DNA of 64,000 nt from Lonicera japonica (taxonomy: Eukaryota; Streptophyta; Magnoliopsida; Dipsacales; Caprifoliaceae), in assembly GCA_021464415.1 (NCBI GenBank), contig CM038467.1, forward strand, positions 20,565,511-20,629,510, read 5' to 3'. Numbering within the stretch: position 1 is the stretch's first letter; each line of letters starts with the position of its first letter. Shown here piece by piece: positions 1 to 11,349 of this stretch. Both the position numbers and the translations under genes were made by a program. The notes beneath the pieces are model-generated. The model saw only the letters and a program-made list of their open reading frames with translations. It ran no database searches and was not told the DNA's origin.

Positions 1-73
1 ACATATTTTCAGGGGAAATATATACATATAAAAATGAATATTGGGGAAGATAAATCATAAATATAACATTTAC

Positions 74-751
74 CATAAAGAGTCCATGGAGAAGCAGAAC
101 AGGAGGACCTCTAGCCCCTTTCAAAATTCCTGCCGGAGAAGATACGCGTTGAAGACCCAATAAGTAACCATCCTCTGTTTGAGTCTGCAAACAGATAGAA
201 TAAGACCATCGTTTCAGGTGAATAGACGGACACATCAATAATCTTCCTCCTACCCCAAAAATTCAACTAAAATTTCAACAGTGGAGTACTAGAAGAACAA
301 TCACGATCCGTAAAACAAAACACCAATGACTGACGAATTAACAAAAATGATTCAACAATGTAACTAAATCCCTAACAAAACACTTATAAAGAAAAAAAAT
401 AAAAAAAATCAGTGACTGTATACATACATTTACGCGATGAAATGAAATAGAAACAGAAATAGTCAAATAGATATGGATGTGGATGTGGAGACTAGTAATT
501 ATAGGCACTATTTACGTAGTGTAAGTAAGTGTATATATAATATATATATATATATAATAAGAGAGGGGAGAGACAGGGATTACAGAGTGTTCGGAGCAAG
601 GGTAACCAGCCGGATCGATGAGGTGAGCACATAAACCGGTGACGGATGATGAGCGGAGGGCGACGAAGGCTGTGGCAGAATCTACGGCGGAGAATAGGAT
701 TAGAGTGAGGAGAAGTAGTAGGGCCACAGCAACAGGAAGGGGCTTCTCCAT
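74..751 (-). CDS. Triacylglycerol lipase, lysosomal acid lipase-like, 5' part (exons 1-2)
   Basis: Partial gene, read right to left; the rest lies beyond the left edge. Exon 1 is 584-751 (56 codons) and exon 2 is 74-184 (37 codons). Both are phase 0 with GT/AG borders. Exon 1 starts with a hydrophobic signal peptide (MEKPLPVAVALLLLLTLILF) and then reads GLCAHLIDPAGYPCSEHS. Exon 2 reads TQTEDGYLLGLQRVSS and ends VLLLHGLFM. The pattern C-x-H-L-I-x-P-A-G-Y-P-C-x-E-H, then T-x-DGYLL-x-LQR and LLLHGL, is the N-terminal lipase region of plant and animal acid lipases (alpha/beta-hydrolase fold). The nucleophile serine and the rest of the triad would be in missing exons. Expected role, from the family: hydrolysis of triacylglycerol or steryl esters in the secretory or vacuolar system. 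Family assignment is firm; substrate is inference. Confidence 0.85.
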
Positions 752-974
752 CTTCTTCTATTCTATTCTATGGGGGACCTCCAGGGCGGCAACGGAAGAA
801 GAAGAAGAAGAAGAAGAAGAAGAAGATGGCCGTTGACTGAGTGGTGGTGGTGGTTGGATTGGATTGGATTACTTTCTTCAACTCTTCTGAATCCCAGGAG
901 AGTTTGCTTAAACCATATCCCCCGCTTCACTCTTGGCGCGTTACTTACACTTCATGAAACCGCTGTACTGTACT

Positions 975-1011
<37 letters not shown>

Positions 1012-1015
1012 GTAA
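752..1015. repeat. Lipase 5' flank with AGA and ATT microsatellites
   Basis: This is the presumed promoter and 5' UTR of the minus-strand lipase. It holds a pure (AGA)n run at about 795-826, only 45 bp upstream of the start codon, and an (ATT)n run at about 976-1011. Open frames across the AGA run (polyarginine or polyglutamate) are products of the repeat, not genes. Confidence 0.7.
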
Positions 1016-1545
1016 TAATTAATGGGGGTTGCTATCGACACACCCCAAATTATTCTATAACACTCCATATCCATTAAATGCATTACTATCTATTGACACA
1101 CCCTCTTTATTTAATAACCTTTAATCATTAACATTTAATAACCCTAATTAATAAACTTAATTAATACAATCAATCATTAACATTAAATATCAATACCCAC
1201 CATTCAGTTGGCTTTTGTGTGTTCTTAACCCTTGGAGTTGAAGAAGAAGCCATGGACGAAGGTTGGAAATGGTGGGAGAAAGGAGAGAGAAAACGGTTTC
1301 GAATGGGAGGTTCGAATTTACAGAAATTAGGGCTTCAAAATTGCGATTTCTGCGGTATTTAGGGTGTTGTGATGGGTGGTAGGAGGTTTGATGATGTTTG
1401 GGGGGTTAATTTGGGTGATAGATGAAGGGTATAAGGTCGCAAATGGAGGTTTTAGGATGGACGGCGACTAGGGTTTTGGATAGAAGTGAGAGAGGGAAGA
1501 AGGGTTTTGGGTATTTCAAATGAAACAGTCCCGTTTGTGCCTTGA

Positions 1546-1670
1546 GTAAGATCGATCTTACTAGTAAGATCGATCTTACTAAGGGCAAAAAGTCTACTGG
1601 AAAATCTTGGTTGTTCTATTCATTCTTGTTGTATCAAGTAAGATCGATCTTACTATGGGTGAGATCGATC
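1546..1670. repeat. Three palindromes GTAAGATCGATCTTAC plus a degenerate fourth
   Basis: The 16-bp perfect palindrome GTAAGATCGATCTTAC occurs twice back to back at 1546-1579 and again at about 1638-1653. A partial copy (GAGATCGATC) follows. Each can form a hairpin or bind a dimeric protein. They lie inside the TIR element and are not explained by coding content. Confidence 0.8.
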
Positions 1671-1862
1671 CAGCCAGTGGAAAGTAAGATTGTTCATTCT
1701 TGTTGTGTCATTTCATTTTTTGCGTCAAAAATCATATCACGGACTTTATGAGCTGCAATAGGGATATCTTCCTCTTTGCCGCCAAGTAACGCCTTAGGAA
1801 CCGAAGAATGCAAAAGAACGCAAAAAAAATAAAAAAACAGAAATAAAACACGAAGAATGTTT

Positions 1863-2069
1863 ACTCGGTCCTTAGGAACCGAGTGTTGTACAGCTTACTC
1901 GGTCCTAAGGAACCGAGTAATGTACAGCTTACTCGGTCCTAAGGAACCGAGTTAGGCTTTGGGTTATTTTTTCAATTCCACTCGATTCCTTAGGACCGAG
2001 TGACTAGTGCTTTACTCAGTTCCTTTCGGCCGAGTATGATGAACAACACTCGGTTCCTAAGAACCGAGT
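1863..2069. repeat. Array of five hairpin units ACTCGGTCC...GGAACCGAGT
   Basis: Five imperfect palindromes of about 22 bp have arms ACTCGGTYCT and AGGAACCGAGT. They are spaced 20-60 bp apart, some with the spacer TGTACAGCTT. The same arm sequence, more decayed, recurs near 33,406-33,560, 47,520-47,640 and 51,670-51,727 in this window. Confidence 0.8.
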
Positions 2070-2545
2070 AAACCTTCATCCATGGCAGAATTTTCTTTTG
2101 ATATGGTGTGTGCACCGATTAAACTTTTTTTAACCAATAACGAAAAAGTTCAGAAGAAAAAGAGTGGAACGACTAGATTGTTAAAAAAAAAAGTTAGTAG
2201 ACCAAGATTGAAGATGAGATTTGTAGAGTGAGTAGTGTGATTTGTTTTTTTGATTTTTTTGAATTTTAGAGAGAATATAATGCTTGATTCCAACCAGAAT
2301 TTCAAAAAAATGCTAAATGGAAATGTGTTGATTTGTGAAAGAATAAGATTAAAGATGAAGGAGAGTGGAGTGGAGTGGTAGAGAGTAAGAGTGGAGTGTT
2401 TTTTAGATTAATGTTAATTAATCTTAAAATTAAATATGGAGTGGTGGAGTGTTAGGAAGAGTAAAAATTTACCTATGGAGTGTTAGAGAGATATGGAGTG
2501 TTAGTGAGTTAAATGGTGTGTGTCAATAGTAGCCCCCTAATTAAT

Positions 2546-3922
2546 AATGCCAACGCCAATGAAAAGGTTAGGTTAGGATATTGCTATTAACACCTGTAAA
2601 CTCTATTTATTTTTCAGCCTTTTTAATAAGGAATTTTATTAAAATTTGGGGTTCAGTATTTAAGATTTGTACTTAAATATTTAATTTCACTTTCATAAAA
2701 TGTTATCTTGATGGTGTCTTTTTTTCTTTTTATTCCTTAACTATCAATATATATAAAGATAAAATTGTAAAAATTCTATTTATTCAACATTTATATTTTT
2801 CAGAACTCTCATTAACAAGAAATAGATTTTTATACTTTGGAATATCTTGATGTTATTATTATTTTTTTGTTACAAAATCAATTTACTTAATCTAAAAATA
2901 TAAATACTTCTATCTCTTTTTCTTCTCCAATCTTTTAAACGGAGTTGGTATAAACTTGCTGGGCTTGATGTTCCTTTGAAAAGGAAACTTTTGTTGGTTA
3001 TGTTTGGTGAGATAATAATGAGGCTAGGAGCCGGTTGATAATATAAGATAAAAAAAAAAAAAAAGTTTGTCTGGTGAGACAGAAATATTATACATTTTTC
3101 ATTTCACCACTAAAGAAATACTAATCTTTTGGTTCAAATTAAGGGTATATAACTGTTTTTTGAGGTAAGAATATGTATCATATTTATTTATGAAGTATAG
3201 AACTTTTGATTAGTTGAGTATAGAACTTTTCGTTCAAATTAAGATTACAGAACTTTTAAGACAAAACATTGGTACTATGAAATAATAATGAATTAACTCA
3301 TATTTATTTATGTGCAATAGTTGGAACCAATATAAGTTAGGTAATTAGACCCTTCACCATCAATCCCAATTAATTTCAGGAATTCTTACAATGATATATA
3401 TAGCATTCATTCAGAATCCTATAGAATTCTTTGAAAATCTAAAGAGAAATCGGAACTAAACATAATTTAAAACTTTGGACAGGGAATGGGTGAAATAGAA
3501 GAATCTGAGTTTGACGCAACTGCGTCAATGCCTTCCCAATTTTTGGTCCATCGTCATCATAGTTATTATCTATGGTTGTATTAATATATATATATATATA
3601 TATATAGTTGCTCTTGAAAAATCTTAGCGTAGTGTTTAATTTACTTTTACATTGGAGATACTCAAGAGGTTACAAGACGAGTTATCCAAACAGTCATATA
3701 TCATCGTAGAACATTTCTACGTAAGAAATTAGATTTTTCACTCAGACGTACAAACATATTTTCTATGTTTGTTGTACGAGCTCTTCCGACGAGAATAAAA
3801 ATAATACTCCTACAAAGCAGGGCAACATCGGGAAAAAGATGTAAAGTCATATTTCCCGTCTCAAATTTATTGTCCACCTTTTTTTTTTTTCCAGAAGCAT
3901 CTAAGTCTCATTTTTTTTCTAA
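2546..3922. other. Gene-free AT-rich interval
   Basis: No gene found. There is a TA dinucleotide run near 3585-3606 and poly-A/T tracts. A 34-codon open stretch near 2,930-3,030 (containing WYKLAGLDVPLKRKLL) looks coding-like but has no recognisable partner exons, so it is not called. Confidence 0.5.
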
Positions 3923-4321
3923 GACCATCTGCAGCGAAAGTGTTAAAAAGGTAAGCTAAAATGTATATTTAGCCTACCATTCTCGTTTGTTTTACACCAG
4001 AAAAGCTAGAGGGAAAGGTAAAAATACCACAGAGACTAAGCATCAATTGTGAGAAATAATCCACAAACTATGGGTGAAATTGAAAAATTGTCTTGGCTAA
4101 TGATCTGTCCATCAGCTGTGCCATTTTTTTATTAAAAAAAATCACAACTAATACACACTATATCGGCCATGCACAGCGGATGCAATGTGTATCGGCTGAA
4201 GTATCAAAAGCCAAATTTAGCATACTTTTACCATTTCTCAAACATTATCAGTAATTTACCATGCTTCATGGAGATGTGCAAATGCTAAATTTAGCAATTG
4301 AGCATACTGATGCAGATGGTC
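3923..4321. mobile_element. Tourist-like MITE (PIF/Harbinger type), TAA target duplication
   Basis: A 399-bp element with terminal inverted repeats GACCATCTGCA at the left and its complement TGCAGATGGTC at the right, flanked by TAA on both sides. TAA/TTA duplications are typical of PIF/Harbinger-derived MITEs. Inner motifs GCTAAATTTAGC are also palindromic. There is no coding capacity. Confidence 0.7.
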
Positions 4322-4324
4322 TAA

Positions 4325-4940
4325 AACATAGTTAATGTACAGAATGTCACAACGAAAACAAGCAATTTCGTTTGCCACGAGCCCATAGCCATTAATTAAA
4401 TTGAAACTAACATTTTCTTAAAAAGTACCAAAATCAATATACATCCATATTTTTCGAAAATTACAAAATAGTATCAGTGATACAAACACTTCTTCTGCCT
4501 ACTAATCACGCCAAACTTGCATACTGGGCCTTATAATCGCTCCACAGTTCATCAACAATAGCTCAGCAAAGAAATCTATCACTATATCCACTCATCTTTT
4601 TATTCATTCCACCGCAAACCCATTCCTAAGACTTTTCTATAATAATAATCCAAGATTACCGGGCAGTAATCATCGTAGCTCAGGCCCAACCCAGCTTTCA
4701 GCATCACGAAATCAGCCACCCCTTCAGCCAAATCAATCGGCTGCCCGTTCCCATTTCCAAGACTGCTTCATTAACCATGAAGTTTGTTAAAGTAAAAGTA
4801 ATTTATAGGAATAAACTACCTTAACCACTCTTCAACTATTGGTATTGTTCTATTTTGGCCTTTAAATAAAATTTTATTTCATTTAGATATTTAAATTATT
4901 AACCGAGTTTCAAATTGGTCATTCCATCCAATTTGGACAT
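4325..4940. other. Gene-free interval
   Basis: No coding exon, RNA gene or clear transposon end recognised. Confidence 0.4.
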
Positions 4941-4943
4941 TAA

Positions 4944-5359
4944 TAGCCCGTTTGGATTGAAAGGAGAAAGTGGAAAGGAAATGATTAATCACGAAGGAAA
5001 TGAAAGAAATAGAACGAAATGGAATGAGTTTAATTTATTATTGTTTGGATAGCTACGGAGGAAAAAGAAGGGGATGAAAATAACTCCGTTTGAATAGAAA
5101 GAAGGAAATGAAGGAAAGAAATAAAAACAATGTAATTTATTAAAAAAGTAAATTATTTACTAAAAATGTTTCTTTTCCTTTCCAAGCCTCTCAATATTGG
5201 AAGGAAAGAAAGTAAAGGAATAGAGAGGAATGACACTCCCTTCCACTCTTTCCATTTCTATTATATTCTCTTTAAATATTCTATCAAAACAAAGGAAATG
5301 CAATCCATCCTCCTCTTTTTCTTTCCCTTCTTTCCCATTCCTTCCATCCAAACGATCCG
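4944..5359. mobile_element. MITE with CGTTTGGAT inverted ends
   Basis: The left end reads AGCCCGTTTGGATTGAAAGG and the right end complements it (CCTTCCATCCAAACGATCCG), with TAA next to both ends. The purine-rich left half and pyrimidine-rich right half pair over much of the length, which also explains the two long opposed open frames here. Probably Tourist-like; the end points may be off by a few bases. Confidence 0.6.
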
Positions 5360-5362
5360 TAA

Positions 5363-6389
5363 CTTAGACAGAATTAAGTGCAAAATTGTAATTTCAATTA
5401 GATATTTTTTTAAAAATAATTTTAATTGCATTTAAAAAATGAGATAATGAGTTATAGTGCCTTGCTCCGTAATGTTTTATAACTTTGAGGACGGACTCAT
5501 GTTTAATAAAGGGAAGTAGTACTAATTTCATAATTTGGTTTTATAATAAGGACACTTTTCATAATATTAATTTATTTTGAGGAAAATAATAAATGTTGAT
5601 GGACAAAAATACCCTGATATAAACCTTTAGGCATGTAATCCCGGCAGTTTTAATCATGTCGACTATAAAAGAGAAGTAGAAGAGCTTTCCATTCGTACGT
5701 CTATATAACTGGTCTCTAGAATGGACATATACATACACACATGTGTGTGTATATATATATATATATTAACAGGCTGATGTAAATAGCTTTTCCGAGTCCT
5801 ATTATGTCCCTGGCAAGTTCTTCATTGTCATCGTCATCCTCTTCTTTTTAAATTCTTTTCTTCTTGTATTTTTTTGTTTCTGTCGGTGGTGGTTATTATT
5901 ATTAGTGTTATATATTATAAACTAATATTTTATTTTTTTTATCAAATTGCTATAGAGAATATATTATTCAAACCCTTTTTGCGTCAAATTTACGTTGTCA
6001 TACCATAATATATTATAACACTCGCACTTGAAACGGATCAAATGAAGTTGGAGACCACCGTTGCCTGGGAAACCTTTATGAAGTTTTGAGCGTTGAAGGT
6101 GTTGCCGTGCATCAATGGTGGGGCTGACAATTAAGTTATGTATTATTATAGAGAAAGCAAGAGAGAAAAGAGATAGAGAGGTGACAATTTGAAACAGAGT
6201 CTCCTTTTGTGTTCAATTTGTGTATCATGTTATTACAAAACTATTAATTGTTTCATTCATGTATCATAACACCTTATTTTTCATCTGAAATGTAGTTCAT
6301 ATATACGTTAAATTTTTTCTACTTTTCATTACTAATTTTTTAGTGTTACGAACGCTTTGGAGAAGGGAAAACATACAAACGAAATTCAA
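5363..6389. other. Gene-free AT-rich interval
   Basis: Contains TG/TA dinucleotide runs near 5735-5765. No exon or RNA gene recognised. Confidence 0.4.
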
Positions 6390-7122
6390 GGTGCTAAAAC
6401 TATTTTAGCACCTTAAATTCAGTCATTTGTGTTCATTTGTGGTGCTAAAATCATTTTAGCAACATTCTAGTATTGGACAATTGGTGCTAAAATTGTTTTA
6501 GCACCATGTGATTAGTTACTTTGAAAAAAAATGGTGTTAAATCTGTTTTAGCACCTTAATATATAGAATTGGATGTGGTGCTAAAGCTGTTTAATACCTT
6601 TAATTTAGTTATATGTATTTAGCACTACAACCAGAAGGTGCTAAATGGATTTAGCACCCTCTGGACAACAGCATACCAGAAGGTGCTAAATGGATTTAGC
6701 ACCCTCTGGACAACAGCACTACAACCAGAAGGTGCTAAATGCATTTAGCACCCCCTGGACAGCAACCAGAAGGTGCTAAATGCATTTAGCACCCACTAGA
6801 CAGCAACCAGAAGGTGCTAAATGCATTTAGCACCCCCTAGAGAGTAACCAGAAGGTGCTAAATATATTTAGCACCCCCTGGACAGCAACAAAAAAGTGCT
6901 AAAAGCATTTAGCACCCCCTGGATAGTAATAAAAAAGGTGCTAAAAGCATTTAGCACCCCCTGGATAGTAATCAGAAGGTGCTAAGAGGGTGCTAAATGC
7001 ATTTAGCACCACCTGGACAACAATCAGAAGGTGCTAAATGCATTTAGCACCTTCTGAACAACAACCATAAGGTAACACCACTTAGACAACAAATCAAAAG
7101 GTGCTAAAATGATTTGAGCACC
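6390..7122. repeat. Tandem array of about 16 hairpin units GGTGCTAAA...TTTAGCACC
   Basis: About sixteen palindromic units have arms GGTGCTAAA and TTTAGCACC around a 4-6 base centre. In the core (about 6630-7060) they repeat every 40-44 bp with the linker CCCTGGACAGCAACCAGAA. Units at the left edge have longer arms (GGTGCTAAAA) and more varied spacers. Most central units keep both arms intact and change mainly in the loop. Related half-sites continue to about 7,690. The arrangement resembles sub-terminal repeats of CACTA (En/Spm) transposons, but no convincing pair of CACTA ends was found. Confidence 0.85.
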
Positions 7123-7488
7123 ATTACAAAATAGAGAACAACAAAATTTATGAGATCAACATCCACTCAATTTATTTATATATATATATATGTAGATCGA
7201 CTTAGGGTTCGTAAAAAAAAAAAGAGTCACGATCATATTTTTTTTTCAAATCCCGCTGGGCTGTCAAAATTGATCGATTTCGATAGCAAAACGACATCTG
7301 ATCGTCTTAATTTTTCACGAAATGATTGTAACTTTGTCTTCCGAACAACATATCCAAAAATCATCCAAATCCGACGATTCGATCAAAAGTTATATATGTT
7401 TTACGATTGTAGATCTAGAAAAGAAGAAGAAGAAGAAGAAGAAGAAGAAGAAGAAGAAGAAGAAGAAGAAGAAGAAGAAGAAGAAGAA

Positions 7489-7520
<32 letters not shown>

Positions 7521-8641
7521 GAACGATGCTCCTCTTGATGTGTAGTATTAGATGTGTGCTAAATCTATTTTAATTTAGCACCATAAATCTTATAGTTCTC
7601 TGTTTTGTATTGGAACTACTTTTAGCACCAATGTTTTAGTACCATTGGTCCTAACTCAAATTTAGGACCAATGGTGCTAATAGTACTCAATATGTTTAGC
7701 ACAATTACTAAATCTATTCTGGACTAATTTTGATAAGACCAAGGATGTTATTAGAAGTAAAAAATTTCCATAAAATGTTGAATTTGATTGCAGGTTATCA
7801 AAACTCCCCTTTTCTTGTGTATGCGTGAAAACGAAAAGTTCTAATGTTTCATTATTGAAAAAGCAAAAATGTCGTGTTCTGTGCTAAATAAGGATTCATA
7901 AATTCGGTGTGCAGCAAGCATAATTGTTTGACTTTTTATAGTTGTTTCTGGCTTTTTCTACATAAATATGTGTCCATACACTACTAGGCTGTCTAATGAA
8001 GGGTAATTATGGACCAAATACAATTATGCACACATTTGCAATGCTATTCGGTTAAGTTCCTTTTTTGCCTGTAGTGTTGTTGGGGTGCTTTGCGTGCTGT
8101 TGATAAAGTTAATAGTTAAATAAATAAGGGATATTTGTGTCTTTTTTGTTCAATGTCCTTAATTTATACTGTTAATTTGTAAGTGTCTTTTATAATTATG
8201 TTATTATTGAAATGAGCCCTTATACATAATTGCCCCTTAAAAAATATTATGAAGGGAAAATTAAAAAAAAGAAAAGAAAAGGGAGAGAGAAACAAAGAAA
8301 TCCACCTGCACCACCACCACATACCCAACCCTTCACCTCCACTTTCCTCTCCTCATTCTCATCCTCCAAACTAATATTTCATTAACTTCAAACAAACATA
8401 TATATATATATATAAATTTGATTTGGGCAAATATCAAGCATGGCGGGTGGGGGAGGCCAAAATGCTCACCATCGCCGGAGATGATGAAAACAGCTGTGAG
8501 TGGAGGAGTCCGGATGCTAAACAGAACCTTGCTCAAAATTACACACTTGTTTACCTAGCCTTATTAAAAAGAAATATTTCTTAGGAACAAATTAAGAAAT
8601 GTAAAATATATTCTCTTAAGAACATGTTTCTTAATAGGACA
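7123..8641. other. Gene-free interval: GAA/GAT microsatellite and scattered TTTAGCACC sites
   Basis: A (GAA)n run at about 7420-7490 turns directly into (GAT)n to about 7520. The polyglutamate and polylysine open frames here are products of it. From 7,555 to 7,690 there are more GTGCTAAA/TTTAGCACC half-sites and the inverted pair TTTAGTACCATTGGTCC / GGACCAATGGTGCTAA. The sequence TTTTTTGCCTGTAGTG ending at 8,076 looks like the right end of a CACTA element read outward, but its partner was not found. From 8,280 to 8,640 there is nothing recognisable. Confidence 0.5.
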
Positions 8642-8913
8642 CTTATTTCAATGTACGGAGCCCTAAAGCAAGGATTCTCCGATCACATTCTCATCCAGGA
8701 GATGTTGGCCGCCGATTACCAAACCCTAGACAAGCTCCCCCTCGTTTGTGGTCCATACAAAGTCCCCTTCCTTCTCAACATCCCCTGCCCCGGAGACGTG
8801 TCCTCAGCGAGCTCTATTCTGTCTCTGATCAGTCCCTCGCTCGTATGGACGAGCTCGAGGGGACCAGCCACGGCCACTACGAAAGGCTTCAGCTGAAGGT
8901 TCGATCCGCTTAG
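8642..8913 (+). pseudogene. Gamma-glutamylcyclotransferase (AIG2-like) fragment, frameshifted
   Basis: Frame 1 reads [18 protein letters not shown] and then [20 protein letters not shown]. This matches the start of plant AIG2-like gamma-glutamyl(amine)cyclotransferases, whose substrate-binding loop is Y-G-T-L-K-x-G-F. Near 8,797 the frame shifts by one base and the match continues as [20 protein letters not shown], then [13 protein letters not shown], ending at TAG. The family's usual G-T after the tyrosine is G-A here. No start codon fits the full N-terminus, and about the last third of the usual protein is absent. Nothing in the flanks looks like further exons. Most likely a dead, possibly retrocopied or transposon-carried fragment. 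Homology is clear by eye; its origin is inference. Confidence 0.75.
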
Positions 8914-10566
8914 GGAAAGAAATGGCGACGGAGGTCGAGAGGAGGTGGGCATGGGTCTACGGGTGTTTTCGGTTTCGGTTCGTGATAGAAATTAAGGTAC
9001 CTCGTACCCAAACTCAAACCAAATATAAAATTTTGGTTTCGGTTCGATTCGGTTTCAATTTCTAAATCTTCGAAATCCAAATTCGAACTAAACTTTTTGG
9101 TTCGGTTTTCGTTCGGTTTTCATTCGGTTTTATTTAGTTTTAACATAATTTTTTTAAATTAATTTAACATAAAAATATAATAGTAATAGTAATGTAAAAA
9201 TGATATATAATCAAATTAAAGTCATGATTTTTTAGAAACAAGAAACAACATATAAATGCCATTTTTTCTATTTAATTATAATTTTATTTATACATTTATA
9301 AGAATGAAACACATTAAATTAAATGATGAATTATCTTTTTATCATGTACGTGATAAAAAAATCTTAGCATTTTGTAGTTAATTAAATAATAAAGGCACGC
9401 ATTAATGACTATTTTTTTAAGATTAACATAATATGCAATTAATAAAAAATATATTCTTATAAAATGTCATCTTTTTTGTATTATAGTATAATTAATGTGT
9501 ACCCTTAAAGTATATATTAATTTTTTTTTCTTATACATAATTCGGTTCGATTCGGTTTAGTTTAGTTTTAGACTAACTTGCCCCAAACCCAAACCAAACT
9601 TTTCGATTTTCGTTTTTTTTCGGTTCGGGGTTTTGCAGTTCGATTCGGATCGATTCGATTCAGTCGATTTTCGGATTGACTTTAACGCCCCTAGGTGGGT
9701 CTCACTCTTTCTCTTTCTCTCTTCCTTTTCCTTTCTTTTTTCGTTTTTTATTTTTTTTATTTTTCTTTCACAATATTTTTTAAATCTAATTAAAATGACA
9801 ATTTTGTCCTTAAATCCGTCCAAGTTAACGTCCAAATTGGACATAAAGGCCAATTTAAAACTCGGTCGATAGTTTAAGTATTTAAATGATACAAAATTTT
9901 ATTTAAAGGCCGAAGTCGGACAATATCAATAATTCAGAGATCATTAGGATAGTTAACTCTATTTATAGAGATGATTATGAAGGAACTTGTTTTCCTCGTG
10001 CTGGTAGGACATTTTGATCAATACCGTATGACGTTGAGCTGAAATATTTGGTGCTAACACAGGTGGTTAGATCAGTCCTGGCCTGTTCATAAGAACCAAA
10101 TCTTGACCCCTTGAATTAACTTTATGACAGTCCTATTATTTGTCACAATCATTTAGCACCAGATTAATAACTAAACTAATTTTACTCGAGAACCAAGGAG
10201 AAGTATACATCCGCGTCATGACAAAAAAAAAAAAAAAACCACCTAACATTTAAAATTGAACAAAAAGGGCCAAGGAAAACAAACCATGAAGATAGTGACA
10301 AAAGGGCAGTTAACACTTTGTTTTCAATGTAAGCCCCGTGCTAGTAGATTCAATAATAGGTTGTCCCTTCTGGTTTGTATTCCTTCTCATCAACTATACT
10401 GAAATAAAGGACATTTACAAAAATGAAATACCCGAGCTTAATACGTTGGACCTTTAATTTGTCCCAACCAAAATTCCAAAGAGAAAGAAACAAGGTATAG
10501 CTATATTTACAACACAACACCAAACAGTTACCATCACGTATTTGTCATAAAATTCCCCATCTTTAT
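8914..10566. other. Gene-free interval rich in TTCGGTT motifs around an AT-rich core
   Basis: GGTTCGGTTTTCG-type motifs cluster at about 8,960-9,130 and again at 9,540-9,680, on either side of a 400-bp AT-rich core. This looks like the two ends of a decayed transposon, but no exact inverted ends or target duplication could be fixed. A pyrimidine tract follows at 9,700-9,770. From 9,870 to 10,566 nothing coding was recognised. Confidence 0.45.
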
Positions 10567-10574
10567 ATATATAT

Positions 10575-11240
10575 CAGTGTTCTAAAAATCGCGCCTAGGC
10601 GGCGACTAGGCGAAAATCCCCCCTCCTTCGCCCGGCCTAGGACTAGTCCTCCATGTTTAGGCATCTAGGCAGTTAAGCGCCGATTAGGGTTTTTTTTTTA
10701 ATTCAACCTCGTCTTCTCTGCCCAAAAGGAAAAGAACGAAGGAGAATGAGGAGAACGAAGAAGAAGGAGAAGAACGGAGGAGGAGAAGATGTCCTGGCTG
10801 CTGCTGCAAATTGAAGGAGAGAGAGAGGCATAATAATGAGATATTTTATATTTAAGGTTTTGCGGTTAAAATGACTTGTATGTCTTTGGTTGTTTGAAAT
10901 ATTTACGATACTTATCCTTTTTTTAATATCTTTTTATTATTGTAAAAGTTTTTTTATATTTTATTTATTAATAATTTAGTATCATCTTATTATAAATAAA
11001 TAATATATATATATATATATATCTATATAATATAAATAGTAAATATAATTTAAAAAAAAGACATGTTTTATTGGTTAAATATTCGAAAATTAATGTTAAT
11101 TTAAAAGATATATTATGTTTTGTTAGTATTATGGTATTTAAAATAATATTTTTAATAAAAAATCATTTGACCGATTAATCCCCTAGGCGCTAGGCCCCTC
11201 CTCGCCAACTTAGGAGCGCCTAGCGATTTTTAGAACATTG
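10575..11240. mobile_element. hAT-type MITE, CAGTGTTCTAAAAATCGC ends, 8-bp target duplication
   Basis: A 666-bp element with inverted ends CAGTGTTCTAAAAATCGC (left) and GCGATTTTTAGAACATTG (right), flanked by ATATATAT on both sides. This duplication is weaker evidence than usual because the flank is TA-rich. Sub-terminal CCTAGGCG and CTAGGCGC motifs are repeated in both orientations. The 5'-CA start and 8-bp duplication suit hAT elements. No transposase. Confidence 0.75.
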
Positions 11241-11349
11241 ATATATATAGCTATACAACGAACTAGATTTTAAGACCAACACAAGCCAAAGAAAAAGAAA
11301 ATACGCACCAGCAGAATTGTCTCCACAACTTTTCTTCAATTTCCTCCTA

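Larger units (their letters stand above)
1024..2537. mobile_element. Non-autonomous TIR transposon (Mutator-like or hAT type) with 8-bp target duplication
   Basis: A 1,514-bp element with terminal inverted repeats of the form GGGGGYTRCTATYGACACAC at both ends. It is flanked by a perfect direct repeat TAATTAAT (1016-1023 and 2538-2545). The sub-terminal regions also mirror each other through repeated ACACTCCATA motifs. No transposase frame is visible. Inside are two different sets of short perfect palindromes, listed separately, and a less AT-rich stretch from about 1250 to 1500 with a short frame starting MDEGWKWWEKGERK, which might be captured host sequence. The 8-bp duplication fits hAT or Mutator-like elements; the G-rich ends favour the latter. 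It sits about 270 bp upstream of the lipase start codon. Confidence 0.8.

Noticed and set aside
2930..3030. Short open stretch containing WYKLAGLDVPLKRKLL
   Set aside because: It looks exon-like, but I could not place it in any family and found no neighbouring exons.
7150..7573. Open frames of 131 and 83 aa with long polyglutamate/aspartate or polylysine/methionine tracts
   Set aside because: They are read straight through the GAA/GAT microsatellite and have no other protein character.
6335..8076. A complete CACTA transposon around the hairpin array
   Set aside because: Only one plausible terminus (TAGTG at 8,072-8,076) was seen. No matching CACTA left end with a shared 3-bp duplication was found.
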